Source: JBBSMX01 sp038232935
GTDB lineage: Bacteria; Bacteroidota; Rhodothermia; Rhodothermales; JANQRZ01
DNA: 35,613 nt
Direction of reading: 5' to 3'
Assembly (NCBI GenBank): GCA_038232935.1
Contig: JBBSMX010000027.1
Coordinates: forward strand, 1 to 35,613
Below the pieces are notes generated by a model. It did no database searches and was not told the DNA's origin. It saw nothing but the letters and a program-made list of their open reading frames with translations. The position numbers and the translations under genes are program-made. Shown here in pieces: positions 1-8,199 of the stretch. Each line of letters starts with the position of its first letter. The first letter of the stretch is position 1.

Positions 1-1649
1 GACGAACCCGTCGAGGTTCACGAGGCTCGTGAAGGCGACCGAGGCGATCCCACTCTCGGGGTCACTCGCCGAGGTCTCGACGGCGGACAACGCGCCGCCG
101 GGCCCGTCGAACTCCGGCACGATGGCCCCGCACACCGGCGGGGTGTCGTCGCCCATCATCTCGCAGGCGTCGCCGGTGCCGTCGCCGTCCGTGTCGGCTT
201 GGTTGGGGTTCGGGGTGTCGGGGCAGTTGTCGCAGACGTCGCCCACGCCATCGCCGTCGGCGTCTTCCTGGTTCGGGTTCGACGTGAACGGGCAGTTGTC
301 CTCGCTGTCCGGGATGCCGTCGCCGTCGGAGTCTCCGTCCCCATCCGTCCACGTCTTGCGCGCCTCGTTCGAGGTTATGGTGGCGCCCTCGCTGTTGACG
401 AAGGAGGCCACCACGACATCGATGCCAGCGACGGCGCTGGTGAAGGTGAACGTAGCCTCGCCACTTGCGTTGGTATCGTCGGTGCCGGTGAGGCCGGCGT
501 TCGGACCGCTGATCACCTCGAAGGTGACCTCGCGGTTCGCGATGGGATCGCCGCTATCGTCCTGCACCGATGCCGTGACCGTGTGGTCAGTGTTGACAGG
601 GTTCGTGGCATTGAGCGGCGTCAGCAGGATGCCCTCGCCGACGATGGCCGCCGTGCCGCTGATGATGAAGGTGGCGAGGTGGATGATGTCGTCGTTGGAG
701 GGGTTCTGCGAGAAGATCTCGATCGCGGTGTCTCCGGTACCGATAAGCGGGTTGAGCGTGTAGAGCTCATCGTCGTCGAAGTCGGTAGCGTTGGGGTCGG
801 GCGGGTTGGCCGGATCGTCGCCGAGCCCGCCGACGGTGTAGAGGGCCCCGTTGGCTAGAGCCCCGTCGTCGAAGTCCCCCGCCGAGCTGGTCAGGCGTTG
901 GCCGTTGACGTCAATGAGGCTGAACTGCCCCCCGGCCTGCAAGCTGAAGCCGATAGCGAGCGAGAGCTCGATGTCCTGGGTCGCGCTATCGAACGGCTCG
1001 GCCAGCGTGAGGGCGGAGGTGTCGCCCGTGGTGGCCTGTCCGCCGAAAAGGAGGACGACGGTGCTGACGTTGGTCTGGCTCGGATCGTCGAAGACGACCA
1101 CGAGGGAAGACCCGTCGATTCTATCGGACGAGCTTCCCTCCCCGATTGTGAGAGAGAGGGTGCCGGCCGCCGCGGCGTTCACAATCGGCCTGACGATGCT
1201 GGTGACGTCAGCGAAGTGACTGGAGAAGAAGTCGGGGAAACCAGGGCCCGCATCGGTGGAGACCTGGGCGTCCCAGCTCACGGAGTTCCCGTTGATGCTC
1301 ATCGTCCCATTGGGGATCACGAAGTTGAAGCTGGTCGAGGCGGCGAGGTAGGCCGCACGGACCGTTGCCCCGGCAGGCTTCCGCACGTCGGTTGTGCACG
1401 TCGAGGCCGAGCTGCCGCAGCCGTCGATGGAGACGCTGATGAGGCCGGTTTGGATGGCCGTCGGAGTCAGCGCTTTATCTCCGAGCGCTTTGTCTACTGG
1501 GGGGATGTAGCCCTTCGGACGGTCCCCGGCTCGACGCGGCTCTCGGGTACTATTTGGGCTTGAGCGGAGAAGGGGATCGGGCCCAACAGAGCCGCGAGCA
1601 GCAGGGGGAGCAGTAGGAGCTGCCTGTCTAGCGTATGAGGTAGTCGCAT
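1..1649 (-). CDS. Secreted protein with Ig-like region and thrombospondin type 3 repeats (partial at left edge, frameshifted)
   Basis: Reading leftward, the ATG at 1649 opens a clear signal peptide: a hydrophobic LLLLPLLLAALLG core and a cleavage site near FSAQAQ. That frame stops at 1494. The frame one base away is then open without a stop from about 1560 to base 1 and encodes the body of the protein. It contains a Big_1/invasin-like segment (TVTASVQDDSGDPIANREV, then GEATFTFTS) at about 420-600. Asp-rich thrombospondin type 3 calcium repeats (DGDGIPDSEDNCP, DADGDGVGDVCDNCPD, DTDGDGTGDACE) follow at about 150-350, and a possible further beta domain runs off the edge. One added base in the G-run 1499-1504, or in 1511-1513 or 1524-1527, joins the two frames. 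The body frame has no ATG of its own; a GTG near 1779 exists but gives no signal peptide. It is probably a cell-surface or secreted protein, and any T9SS tail would lie outside the window. Ligand unknown. Confidence 0.8.
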
Positions 1650-1749
1650 GATGTATACCCTCCGTAGGGGTGATAAGGGAGAATATTCCGGGAGGGAGCG
1701 TCCGCGTGGTGGACGGCGCGAGGCGCGATCGTTCTTGGCGTCCGGAACT

Positions 1750-1776
1750 GTAGTGGAGTACAACGTAGTGGAGTAC
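1750..1776. repeat. 12-bp direct repeat with 15-bp period
   Basis: GTAGTGGAGTAC occurs exactly at 1750-1761 and again at 1765-1776, in the untranslated leader of the leftward secreted-protein gene. It could be a protein-binding site or a chance local duplication. No known operator is recognised. Confidence 0.5.
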
Positions 1777-1800
1777 CACTTCGGGCCAGCGTGGAAAGGC

Positions 1801-1828
1801 AAGTCACGTTATTTTTTATCAGTGACTT
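1801..1828. promoter_or_regulatory. AT-rich dyad at the predicted transcription start of the leftward gene
   Basis: AAGTCAC (1801-1807) and GTGACTT (1822-1828) form a perfect 7-bp inverted repeat around a 14-nt AT-rich centre. The dyad sits immediately downstream of the promoter candidate at 1834-1862 on the minus strand, where an operator or a transcript-initial hairpin would lie. Function is inferred only from symmetry and position. Confidence 0.45.
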
Positions 1829-1833
1829 ACCGC

Positions 1834-1862
1834 TATTTATCTATTCCGTTGCACTTTGTCAA
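1834..1862 (-). promoter_or_regulatory. Promoter candidate for the leftward secreted-protein gene
   Basis: On the minus strand, TTGACA (1862-1857) is followed after exactly 17 nt by TAAATA (1839-1834), a near-consensus housekeeping -35/-10 pair in an otherwise GC-rich window. The implied start would leave a leader of roughly 175-180 nt before the ATG at 1649. It does not match the Bacteroidota -7 consensus TAnnTTTG, so the sigma-factor assignment is uncertain. Confidence 0.5.
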
Positions 1863-1892
1863 TGACCGTGCGAGTGGGGATAGGGTAGCTGT

Positions 1893-1911
1893 GGCGCATT
1901 CATCATGCGCC
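1893..1911. promoter_or_regulatory. 7-bp inverted repeat upstream of the hydrolase gene
   Basis: GGCGCAT (1893-1899) and ATGCGCC (1905-1911) form a perfect inverted repeat with a 5-nt centre, about 140 bp upstream of the hydrolase ATG. It may be an operator or a small hairpin. There is no U-tract to suggest a terminator. Confidence 0.35.
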
Positions 1912-2048
1912 GTTCGTATTGCTTCCTTCAGGCAGAGGATGCGCTACGGCGCGCGTCGCCCGTTGCACTGCAGTCCCTGGTCCAGCCGGTGCCGAGAACC
2001 TGTGCGGGCGACCGTGCATTGCAGCCGCCCCTCTCTCCGCGCTGACTC

Positions 2049-3032
2049 ATGCCGCTCGTCCGCTCTACCTACGCACCGCCCGCCGGCTGCCGAAACCCTC
2101 ACCTCCAGACGATCTTTGCCGGACGCTTCCGCCGCGTGGACGGCCCCGCTTACGAGCGCGAACGCATCGAGACACCCGACGGCGACTTTCTCGATCTGGA
2201 CTGGGCGCGGGTCGGCGCCGACCGCGTGGTCGTGATCTCGCACGGGCTCGAAGGCAGCACCGACCGCGCGTACGTCCGGGGGATGGCGCGGGCGCTAAAC
2301 CGGCACGCGTGGGACGCGCTCGCGTGGAACCTGCGTGGGTGCAGCGGCGAGCCGAACCGACTGCTCCGCCTCTATCACAGCGGGGCCACCGAAGACCTCG
2401 ACGCCGTGGTGCAGCACGCGCTCCGGCACTACGACCACGTTGCGCTCGTCGGCTTCTCGCTCGGCGGCAACATGACGTTGAAATACCTCGGCGAGCGCGG
2501 CGATGCCGTAGACGCCCGCGTCCGCCGCGCCGTAGCGTTCTCGGTGCCGGTCGATCTCGCGGCCTCGTCCGTGCGGCTCGGCGCGTGGGAGAACGGGCTC
2601 TACATGCGCTACTTCCTCCGCAGCCTCCGCCGGAAGGTGCGGGCGAAAGCGAGCCGGTTTCCCGGCGAGATCGACGCGGCCGGACTCCGGCGCATCCGCG
2701 ATTTCCGCGGCTTCGACGACCGCTACACCGCCCCGCTCCACGGGTTCGAGGACGCCGAGGACTACTGGCGGCGGAGTTCGAGCAGGCCGTTCCTCTCCGC
2801 CATCCGCACCCCCACGTTGCTCGTCAATGCTGCCGACGACCCGTTCCTCGCCCCCGCCTGCTACCCGATCGACATCGCTCGGGAGAGCGAGCGCCTCCGG
2901 CTAGAGATCCCCGCACACGGCGGCCACGTCGGCTTCGTCTGCTTCGGCGAAGACGGAGCGTTCTGGTCGGAGCGGCGGGCGGCAGAGTTCCTCGGAACAG
3001 AAAGGGAGCGACCCGTAGGCCGCCCCCAGTAG
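2049..3032 (+). CDS. YheT-family alpha/beta hydrolase
   Basis: A 327-aa cytoplasmic-type protein with no signal peptide or membrane segment. The N-terminal NPHLQTIF (residues 16-23) is characteristic of the YheT/COG0429 hydrolase family. The oxyanion-side strand VVVISHGLEG is at 60-69. The nucleophile elbow GFSLGGN places the catalytic Ser at 137, the acid is Asp263 or Asp264 (NAADDPF), and His293 (GGHVGF) completes the triad. Length fits the family (about 320-340 aa). Members are carboxylesterase-like enzymes, and the physiological substrate is not established. The ATG at 2049 is chosen because the family motif begins 16 residues later, as expected. The gene is convergent with the FG-GAP gene, 23 bp away, and is transcribed separately from the ABC array. 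No functional link to the array is visible. Confidence 0.93.
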   Translation: MPLVRSTYAPPAGCRNPHLQTIFAGRFRRVDGPAYERERIETPDGDFLDLDWARVGADRVVVISHGLEGSTDRAYVRGMARALNRHAWDALAWNLRGCSGEPNRLLRLYHSGATEDLDAVVQHALRHYDHVALVGFSLGGNMTLKYLGERGDAVDARVRRAVAFSVPVDLAASSVRLGAWENGLYMRYFLRSLRRKVRAKASRFPGEIDAAGLRRIRDFRGFDDRYTAPLHGFEDAEDYWRRSSSRPFLSAIRTPTLLVNAADDPFLAPACYPIDIARESERLRLEIPAHGGHVGFVCFGEDGAFWSERRAAEFLGTERERPVGRPQ

Positions 3033-3055
3033 GCATTGAGCGAATCGTTCGCGGG

Positions 3056-4579
3056 CTACCGGATGATGAGGATCTTTCTCGTAGCGGTGCGGCCGTCGCT
3101 GACGAGCCGGACGAAGTAGACGCCGGCGGGCAGGGCGCTCGTGTTCCACCGGACGGTGGCGGAGCCGGCCGGTTGCTGCCCCGCCTCCAGCACGGCCACT
3201 TCCCGTCCGAGCACGTCGAACGCCGCGAGGGTCACGTCGCCCGTCGCGGGGAGGGTGTACGTCAACGTGGCGTCCGAGTGCGCCGGGTTCGGGTACGGCG
3301 CGCCGAGGCCGAAGGCACCGGGCGCGGTTTCGCCCTCGGCGGCGGTGGGGAGGAGCGAGTAGATGTACACGGCACCGGCGTCCTCCGCAGCGACATCGGC
3401 ATCGGGGCTGCCCACGACGGTGATCTCGGAGCTGAGCGCGACGGCTCGGCCGAAGAGCGCGCCCTCCTCTGGCGTGTCAGCGCGGAAGAAGCCGTTCGGG
3501 GTCCAGACGCCGCTGGTGCGCTCGAAGGTGTAGACCGCCCCCGTAGAACCCTCCGTGCCGTCGAGCGGAGCGCCTACGACCGCGAGATCCCCGTCCAGGC
3601 TCACCGCCGTACCGAACTGGGCGTTGTCCTGTGGTGTCTCGGCGATGAGCCGCTGCGTCTGCACCCACGGCGCTGGGTCCGCCCCGGTACGCTCGTACAC
3701 GTAGGCGCTCCCCTCCTCGCTGGGACCTGCTAGGGGGGCCCCGGCGAGAATGGTGCTGCCGTCGACGGCGACGTCAAAGCCGAAGAGGTCGCCCGCCTCG
3801 GCGTCGTCGGGTACGAGTCGCTGAACCTGTTGCCACGGTGTGGGCTCCTCCCCGGTGCGCTCGAAGACGTACACGGCACCGGGGCCCTTCGCCGAGATCT
3901 CGCTGAGGAGGCCGACCACGAGGAGGTCCCCGCTCAGGGCCACGGAGGAACCGAACCGGATACCGGGCGCGGCGTCCTCGGGGGTGACCCGCTGCGAGAA
4001 GGTCCACGAGCCGGACTCCACGTCCTGCGTGAAGAGGTAGACGGCCCCCGTGTTCGTGCCGTCCTCATCGTCGTCGAAGGCTCCCACGGCGGCGGTAGCT
4101 CCGCTGATCGCCACGGCGGCTCCGAACTGATCTTCCAACGCGGGCGTGGGCGCTTTGAGCTTGGCGAAGTCCATCCACGTCCCCGTCTCCTCATCCTTCC
4201 GGAAGATGTACGCCGCCCCGCTGTTGATCTCTTCGCCGCTCTCGTACGGCGCACCGACGAGCGCGTTGGGCCCGTCGAAGGCGACGGCCGAGCCGAAGGC
4301 AGGATCGAACTCGCCGCCCTCTTCGAGGCTGCTCGGGATGAGTTCCTCTTGGAGCGCCCACGTGCCGGTGCCGGGCTCGCGGAAGAAGACGAACGCCCGG
4401 CCGACGGCCCCCGCCTCGCCGGGCTCACCCACCGCGATGAAGTCGCCGTCCAGCGCGACCGCGCTGCCGAACTGGCTGCCGGGGCCGGGAGACGGATCGG
4501 AGAGCTGCTGGAGGAAGACGGGCTGGCCCCAGGCGGGCGCAGCGACGAGGAGTGTGAGCAGGGCGAGGAGACGAGGCAT
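3056..4579 (-). CDS. Secreted FG-GAP beta-propeller protein with T9SS C-terminal sorting domain
   Basis: A 507-aa exported protein. The start at 4579 is chosen because it gives a compact signal peptide (MPRLLALLTLLVAAPAWG); an in-frame ATG further upstream at 4648 would bury it. Seven FG-GAP-like repeats follow, each beginning FGxAVAxDG and ending xxVGAP, for example at about 37-53 and at intervals up to about residue 400. They are consistent with one closed seven-bladed propeller. From about residue 426 (GAPYPNPA), through FDVLGREV and LPAGVYFVRL, to the terminal basic KILIIR, the tail matches a type IX secretion system type A sorting domain. The protein is therefore probably moved across the outer membrane and anchored at the surface or released. 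The blades lack a fully convincing DxDxDG calcium loop. Ligand unknown. Confidence 0.92.
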   Translation of the reverse strand: MPRLLALLTLLVAAPAWGQPVFLQQLSDPSPGPGSQFGSAVALDGDFIAVGEPGEAGAVGRAFVFFREPGTGTWALQEELIPSSLEEGGEFDPAFGSAVAFDGPNALVGAPYESGEEINSGAAYIFRKDEETGTWMDFAKLKAPTPALEDQFGAAVAISGATAAVGAFDDDEDGTNTGAVYLFTQDVESGSWTFSQRVTPEDAAPGIRFGSSVALSGDLLVVGLLSEISAKGPGAVYVFERTGEEPTPWQQVQRLVPDDAEAGDLFGFDVAVDGSTILAGAPLAGPSEEGSAYVYERTGADPAPWVQTQRLIAETPQDNAQFGTAVSLDGDLAVVGAPLDGTEGSTGAVYTFERTSGVWTPNGFFRADTPEEGALFGRAVALSSEITVVGSPDADVAAEDAGAVYIYSLLPTAAEGETAPGAFGLGAPYPNPAHSDATLTYTLPATGDVTLAAFDVLGREVAVLEAGQQPAGSATVRWNTSALPAGVYFVRLVSDGRTATRKILIIR

Positions 4580-4628
4580 AGAGAGAAGGGGATAGAGAGG
4601 GGAAGGGGAGCCTCGGGGAAGGGGTGCA

Positions 4629-4652
4629 TTAGATGTGGGCTCCCGCATCTAA
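4629..4652. terminator. Hairpin downstream of the ATPase gene
   Basis: TTAGATG (4629-4635) pairs with CATCTAA (4646-4652), extended inward by a T:G wobble and GGG:CCC. It lies about 57 bp beyond the ATPase stop codon, where the whole leftward array would end. It also lies in the upstream region of the FG-GAP gene, so an operator role is possible. No U-tract follows, so intrinsic termination is only a weak call. Confidence 0.4.
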
Positions 4653-4708
4653 CGGTGCTCAGAATCCCCTCGTTCCGCCCGCATTCCCGCAACCTGTCCC
4701 GCTTGCGC

Positions 4709-5425
4709 TCACGCCGTTGCGCCCGTCCTCCCGACGGTCGTGCTCTGCCCGCTCTGCCGGTCCGCCTCCACCCAGCCGTCGTGCAGCTCGATCACGCGGT
4801 TGCCGTAGGTGGCCCACGTCTCGTCGTGGGTGACCTGGATCACCGTCACGCCGTCGTCCCGGTTCAGCGCGCGGAAGGCATCCATCACCTCCTGCCCCTG
4901 CGAGGAGTGGAGGTTGCCCGTCGGCTCGTCGGCGAGGATGAGGCGGGGGCGGATGATGAGGGCACGGGCGACGCCGACGAGCTGCTGCTGCCCGCCCGAG
5001 AGCTGGTGCGGGAAGAGGTCCTTCTTCGCCACGACGCCGAAGCGGTCGAGCATCTCGGCGACGCGCGCCTGCCGCTCGGCCTTCGGCACCTTCGTGTAGA
5101 GCAGCGGCGTCTCGAGGTTCTCATAGACCGTCAGCTCGTCGATGAGGTGGTAGGCTTGGAAGACGAAGCCGATGTGCTCGCGGTGGAGCGCCGTCCGCTG
5201 CCGCTCGCTCATTTGATGCACCGGCTCGCCCTCGAAGAGGTACGCCCCCTCACTCGGTTCCTCCAGCATCCCGATGATGTTCATCAGCGTGGACTTGCCC
5301 GAGCCGCTCGGCCCCTGAATCGTGACGAACTCGCCTTCGCGCACCGTGAGATCCACGTTGCGGAGGACGTAGGCTTTCTGGAGGCCCTGCTTGTAGAACT
5401 TGCTGATGCCGCGTAGCTCGATCAT
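4709..5425 (-). CDS. ABC transporter ATPase, MacB/LolD-like, likely energiser of the permease array
   Basis: A 238-aa nucleotide-binding subunit. Walker A GPSGSGKS is at 38-45, the Q-loop Gln at 90, the signature LSGGQ at 142-146, Walker B LILADEP at 162-168 with catalytic Glu167, and the switch His at 200. Two positions deviate from the textbook MacB/LolD sequence: QQQ is followed by Leu149 where Arg is usual, and the D-loop reads GNLHS where GALDS/GNLDS is usual. I recall this combination from Bacteroidota members. The start MIELRGISKFY at 5425 is where the fold begins; the open frame upstream to 5674 is low-complexity and overlaps the 94-aa gene. It is the only ATPase in the window and is the last gene of the array, 77 bp after the small protein. 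It is expected to work as a dimer on the cytoplasmic side of the permeases. Confidence 0.95.
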   Translation of the reverse strand: MIELRGISKFYKQGLQKAYVLRNVDLTVREGEFVTIQGPSGSGKSTLMNIIGMLEEPSEGAYLFEGEPVHQMSERQRTALHREHIGFVFQAYHLIDELTVYENLETPLLYTKVPKAERQARVAEMLDRFGVVAKKDLFPHQLSGGQQQLVGVARALIIRPRLILADEPTGNLHSSQGQEVMDAFRALNRDDGVTVIQVTHDETWATYGNRVIELHDGWVEADRQSGQSTTVGRTGATA

Positions 5426-5502
5426 GCGATTGGGGGTTTGGGAGTGCAAGGTCAGGCGGTGGAGGAATGTTGGACGGGGAGCGCCTCGTAAGGATGCGTG
5501 CG

Positions 5503-5787
5503 CTATGCCCTCGTTCGGTCCAGCTCGGCAGTCGCCGGATGGGTGCGGAGGCGGAACATCACGGGCACGCGCTCCGCCGTCGGCGTGCCGATCTGGACGA
5601 GGAGCCACTCCTCGCCGTGGCTTGCGATGAATGCGCGGAGGGCCTCGACACGCGACGGCGCATCGTCTGGCCACTCCAGCGTCTCGACGCGGTACTGCAC
5701 GCGCTGCTTCTCGCCGTCGATGACGACGTCGAGGTCAATCGTGCGGGTCTCGTCGAGCGGGGGGATCGGGACACAGATCTGACTCAT
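5503..5787 (-). CDS. Small conserved-looking hypothetical protein between the array and the ATPase
   Basis: A 94-aa soluble protein beginning MSQICVPIPPLDETRTIDLD and ending DRTRA. No signal peptide or membrane segment is visible. The pattern suggests a short beta-rich N-terminal half (TIDLDVVIDG, QRVQYRVETLEW), a helix (SRVEALRAFIASHG), then a strand (WLLVQIGTPT), i.e. a small alpha/beta fold. I do not recognise a family. It is 17 bp after the stop of permease P1 and 77 bp before the ATPase start, so it is very probably cotranscribed with both. The amino-acid composition is ordinary and the frame does not look like a shadow, which supports a real gene. Its position suggests an accessory or regulatory subunit of the transporter, but that is inference only. 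Confidence 0.75.
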   Translation of the reverse strand: MSQICVPIPPLDETRTIDLDVVIDGEKQRVQYRVETLEWPDDAPSRVEALRAFIASHGEEWLLVQIGTPTAERVPVMFRLRTHPATAELDRTRA

Positions 5788-5804
5788 CGGTTCAGGGGTC
5801 GGGG

Positions 5805-8168
5805 TTATTCGTAGCGGAGCGATTTCACCGGGTCGGCGGTGGCGGCGCGGAGGGCGTGGACGCTCACCGTCGCGAGCGCGACGACGAGGGCGACGAGCCC
5901 GGCCACCACGAAGATGACAGGGCCGAGGTCCACGCGGTACGCGAAGCCGTCGAGCCACCGGCTCATGAGCACATAAGCGACCGGCGAGGCTACGACGAAG
6001 GCGGCCACGACGAGGAGGGCGAAGTCCTTCGAGAGGAGGGCGACGAGGCCGGGCACGCTCGCGCCGAGCACCTTCCGCACGCCGACCTCTTTCCGCCGCT
6101 GCTCGGCCGTGAACGCTGCGAGCCCGAACAGCCCGAGGCACGCGATGAAGATGGCGATCCCGGCGAAGATGGCGGCCAGCACGCCCATCACCATCTCGCC
6201 CCGGTACATTTTCTCGTAGTCCGCGTCGAGGAATTTGTATTCGAACGGGTAGCCGGGGTTGAACTGCCCGTAAACGGCCTCCAGGCTCGCGAGGGCCTCC
6301 GGCGTCTGCCCCGGTGCCGTGCGGACGTAGAGCAGCCATCCGTCCGATGGGTCCAGCCGGATGATGGTCGGCTCGATAGACGTGTAGAGCGCGCCCATGT
6401 GAAAGTCTTTCACGACGCCGATGATCTGGCCCTCATGCTCCCAGAACGAGAGGTTCTGCCCGACCGGCCCCTCCATCCCCATCGCCTCGGCCGCCCGCTC
6501 GTTGATGAGGTAGCCCACGCTATCGCTCGCAAAGTCGCGGGAGATCGCCCGCCCTGCTGCCAGCTCCATCTTCATCGTCTCGACGAAATCGTAGTTCGCG
6601 TTGATGACGTAGAAAAGGGTGTCGTCTTCGTCATCCTTCCCGTCCCAAGTCGGGTCGGTGGAGGAGTTGCCCACGTCCAGTGGGTTCTGGCTCGACGTGG
6701 TCACGGCCTGGATGCCGGGGCGCTGGAGGAGCTCCTGCCGAAACGCCTCGTACTGCTCCCGTGCCGCCCCTTCGAACACCATCGACACGATGTTTTCGCG
6801 GTCCAGCCCGAGGTTCTTGTGGCGGATGTAGTCCATCTGCAGGTACACCGTCAGCGTCCCGACGATGAGGAGCGTGGAGAGTGCGAACTGGAAGACGACG
6901 AGTCCCTTCCGCAGCCGCGCCGCGCCCGGACCCTGCCGGAACGTCCCCCGCAGCACGGCCACCGGGCTGAACGACGAGAGGTAGAGCGCCGGGTAGCTGC
7001 CCGCGAGCAGCCCCACGACGAGCGCGATGCCCCCGCCCGCTAGCAGGAAGCGCGGGTCGATCTCGCCCACGGCGAGGTCCACGCCGGTCAACTCGCTGAA
7101 CGCAGGCAGCAGTACCGCAACGAACAAGAGCGCGAGCACGAACGCGACGAGCGCAAGCAGTACCGACTCGACTAGGAACTGCCGGGCGAGCGAGCCCTTC
7201 CCCGCCCCGATCGCCTTCCGCACGCCGATCTCCTTCGCCCGCTGCCCCGAGCGCGCTGTGGCGAGGTTCATGAAGTTGATCGCGGCGATGAGCAGCAGGA
7301 AGGCGGCCACGATCACGAAGATGCGGACGTACTCGATCCGCCCGCCGACGAGTTGCCCGTCCTTGTAATCGCTGTAGAGGCGCATGTCCTCGAACGGTTG
7401 CAGAAAGAGCGTCGCGTGCGCCTGCTCGTGGTGCTCGTTCATCACGTTCGCGATCTTCGGGTCGAGCTCGGCCGCCGATGCGCCTTCCTTCAGCTCGACG
7501 TAGAGCTCCAGCCCGCTATTGCCCCAGTGCTCCACCCAGTCGTTCCGCTCGATGAAGTCCGCAATCGGCAGGGTGAAGTCGAGTTGCAGCGAAGAGTTGT
7601 CGGGGATGTCCGCGAAGACGCCCGAAACCTGAAAGTCCTTGCGGTGATCGACGGTGAGCGTCCGGCCGATGACGCCGCTCGTCCGCCAGTCCGGGCCGAA
7701 GATCCGCGCCGCCGCCGCCTCGGAGATCGCCACCGAGGTCGGATCAGCGAGGACAGTCGCGGGGTCGCCTTCGAGGAGCGGGAACGAGAACATCTCGAAG
7801 AAGGCTGGGCCGGCGTAGTAGCCCTCTTCGCGGAAGCTCTCGTCGCCGAGCGTGAGGAGGGGCGACTCCTGCCACGAGAGGAGGGTGGCGTGCTCGACCT
7901 CGGGGTAGTCCGTCTCCATCGTCTCGGCGAGTGGCTTCGGCACGGCGCTCCACGTGTACGTGTTGTCGCCGAAGCTAGCGTGCCGCATCACGCGGTAGAG
8001 CCGGTCGCCGTGCTCGTGGAAGCGGTCGAAGCCGACCTCGTTCACCACCCAGAGCAGGATGAAGAAGCTGCACGCGAGGCCGACCGAGAGGCCGAGGACG
8101 TTGAGGAACGCGTAGCCTTTCTGGCGGCGGAGGGCGCGGAGGGCGACGGTGAGGTAGCTCTTCAGCAT
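5805..8168 (-). CDS. Permease P1: pseudo-dimeric MacB/FtsX-type ABC permease
   Basis: 787 aa; reference architecture for the array. TM1 about 22-43, then periplasmic domain 1 (44-280), which opens with NEVGFDRFHEHGDRLYRV. TM2 281-300 is followed by cytoplasmic coupling motif 1 QRAKEIGVRKAIGA (309-322), TM3 about 331-355 and TM4 about 375-398. The second half repeats this: TM5 422-443, periplasmic domain 2 (444-660) with the family motif GVVKDFHMGAL (584-594), TM6 664-686, coupling motif 2 RRKEVGVRKVLGAS (691-704), TM7 and TM8, and the tail DPVKSLRYE. Eight TMs and two FtsX-like modules in one chain imply a self-contained MacB-like dimer that needs only an ATPase. It is the array member nearest the 94-aa protein and the ATPase. 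The substrate is unknown. Confidence 0.95.
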   Translation of the reverse strand: MLKSYLTVALRALRRQKGYAFLNVLGLSVGLACSFFILLWVVNEVGFDRFHEHGDRLYRVMRHASFGDNTYTWSAVPKPLAETMETDYPEVEHATLLSWQESPLLTLGDESFREEGYYAGPAFFEMFSFPLLEGDPATVLADPTSVAISEAAAARIFGPDWRTSGVIGRTLTVDHRKDFQVSGVFADIPDNSSLQLDFTLPIADFIERNDWVEHWGNSGLELYVELKEGASAAELDPKIANVMNEHHEQAHATLFLQPFEDMRLYSDYKDGQLVGGRIEYVRIFVIVAAFLLLIAAINFMNLATARSGQRAKEIGVRKAIGAGKGSLARQFLVESVLLALVAFVLALLFVAVLLPAFSELTGVDLAVGEIDPRFLLAGGGIALVVGLLAGSYPALYLSSFSPVAVLRGTFRQGPGAARLRKGLVVFQFALSTLLIVGTLTVYLQMDYIRHKNLGLDRENIVSMVFEGAAREQYEAFRQELLQRPGIQAVTTSSQNPLDVGNSSTDPTWDGKDDEDDTLFYVINANYDFVETMKMELAAGRAISRDFASDSVGYLINERAAEAMGMEGPVGQNLSFWEHEGQIIGVVKDFHMGALYTSIEPTIIRLDPSDGWLLYVRTAPGQTPEALASLEAVYGQFNPGYPFEYKFLDADYEKMYRGEMVMGVLAAIFAGIAIFIACLGLFGLAAFTAEQRRKEVGVRKVLGASVPGLVALLSKDFALLVVAAFVVASPVAYVLMSRWLDGFAYRVDLGPVIFVVAGLVALVVALATVSVHALRAATADPVKSLRYE

Positions 8169-8199
8169 AGCAGAGGGGTCCGTGAGAGCGGACGAAGGA

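Larger units (their letters stand above)
1650..2048. other. Non-coding divergent intergenic region
   Basis: This 399-bp stretch lies between the leftward secreted-protein gene and the rightward hydrolase gene. No protein-like reading frame was found in it; the frames crossing it are low-complexity shadows. Its centre (about 1800-1860) is clearly AT-richer than the rest of the window. It holds a promoter candidate, a direct repeat and two dyads, listed separately. Confidence 0.75.

Noticed and set aside
1648..2235. Protein-coding frame across 1648-2235 on the plus strand
   Set aside because: It spans the AT-rich promoter region and then reads the hydrolase gene out of frame; composition is not protein-like.
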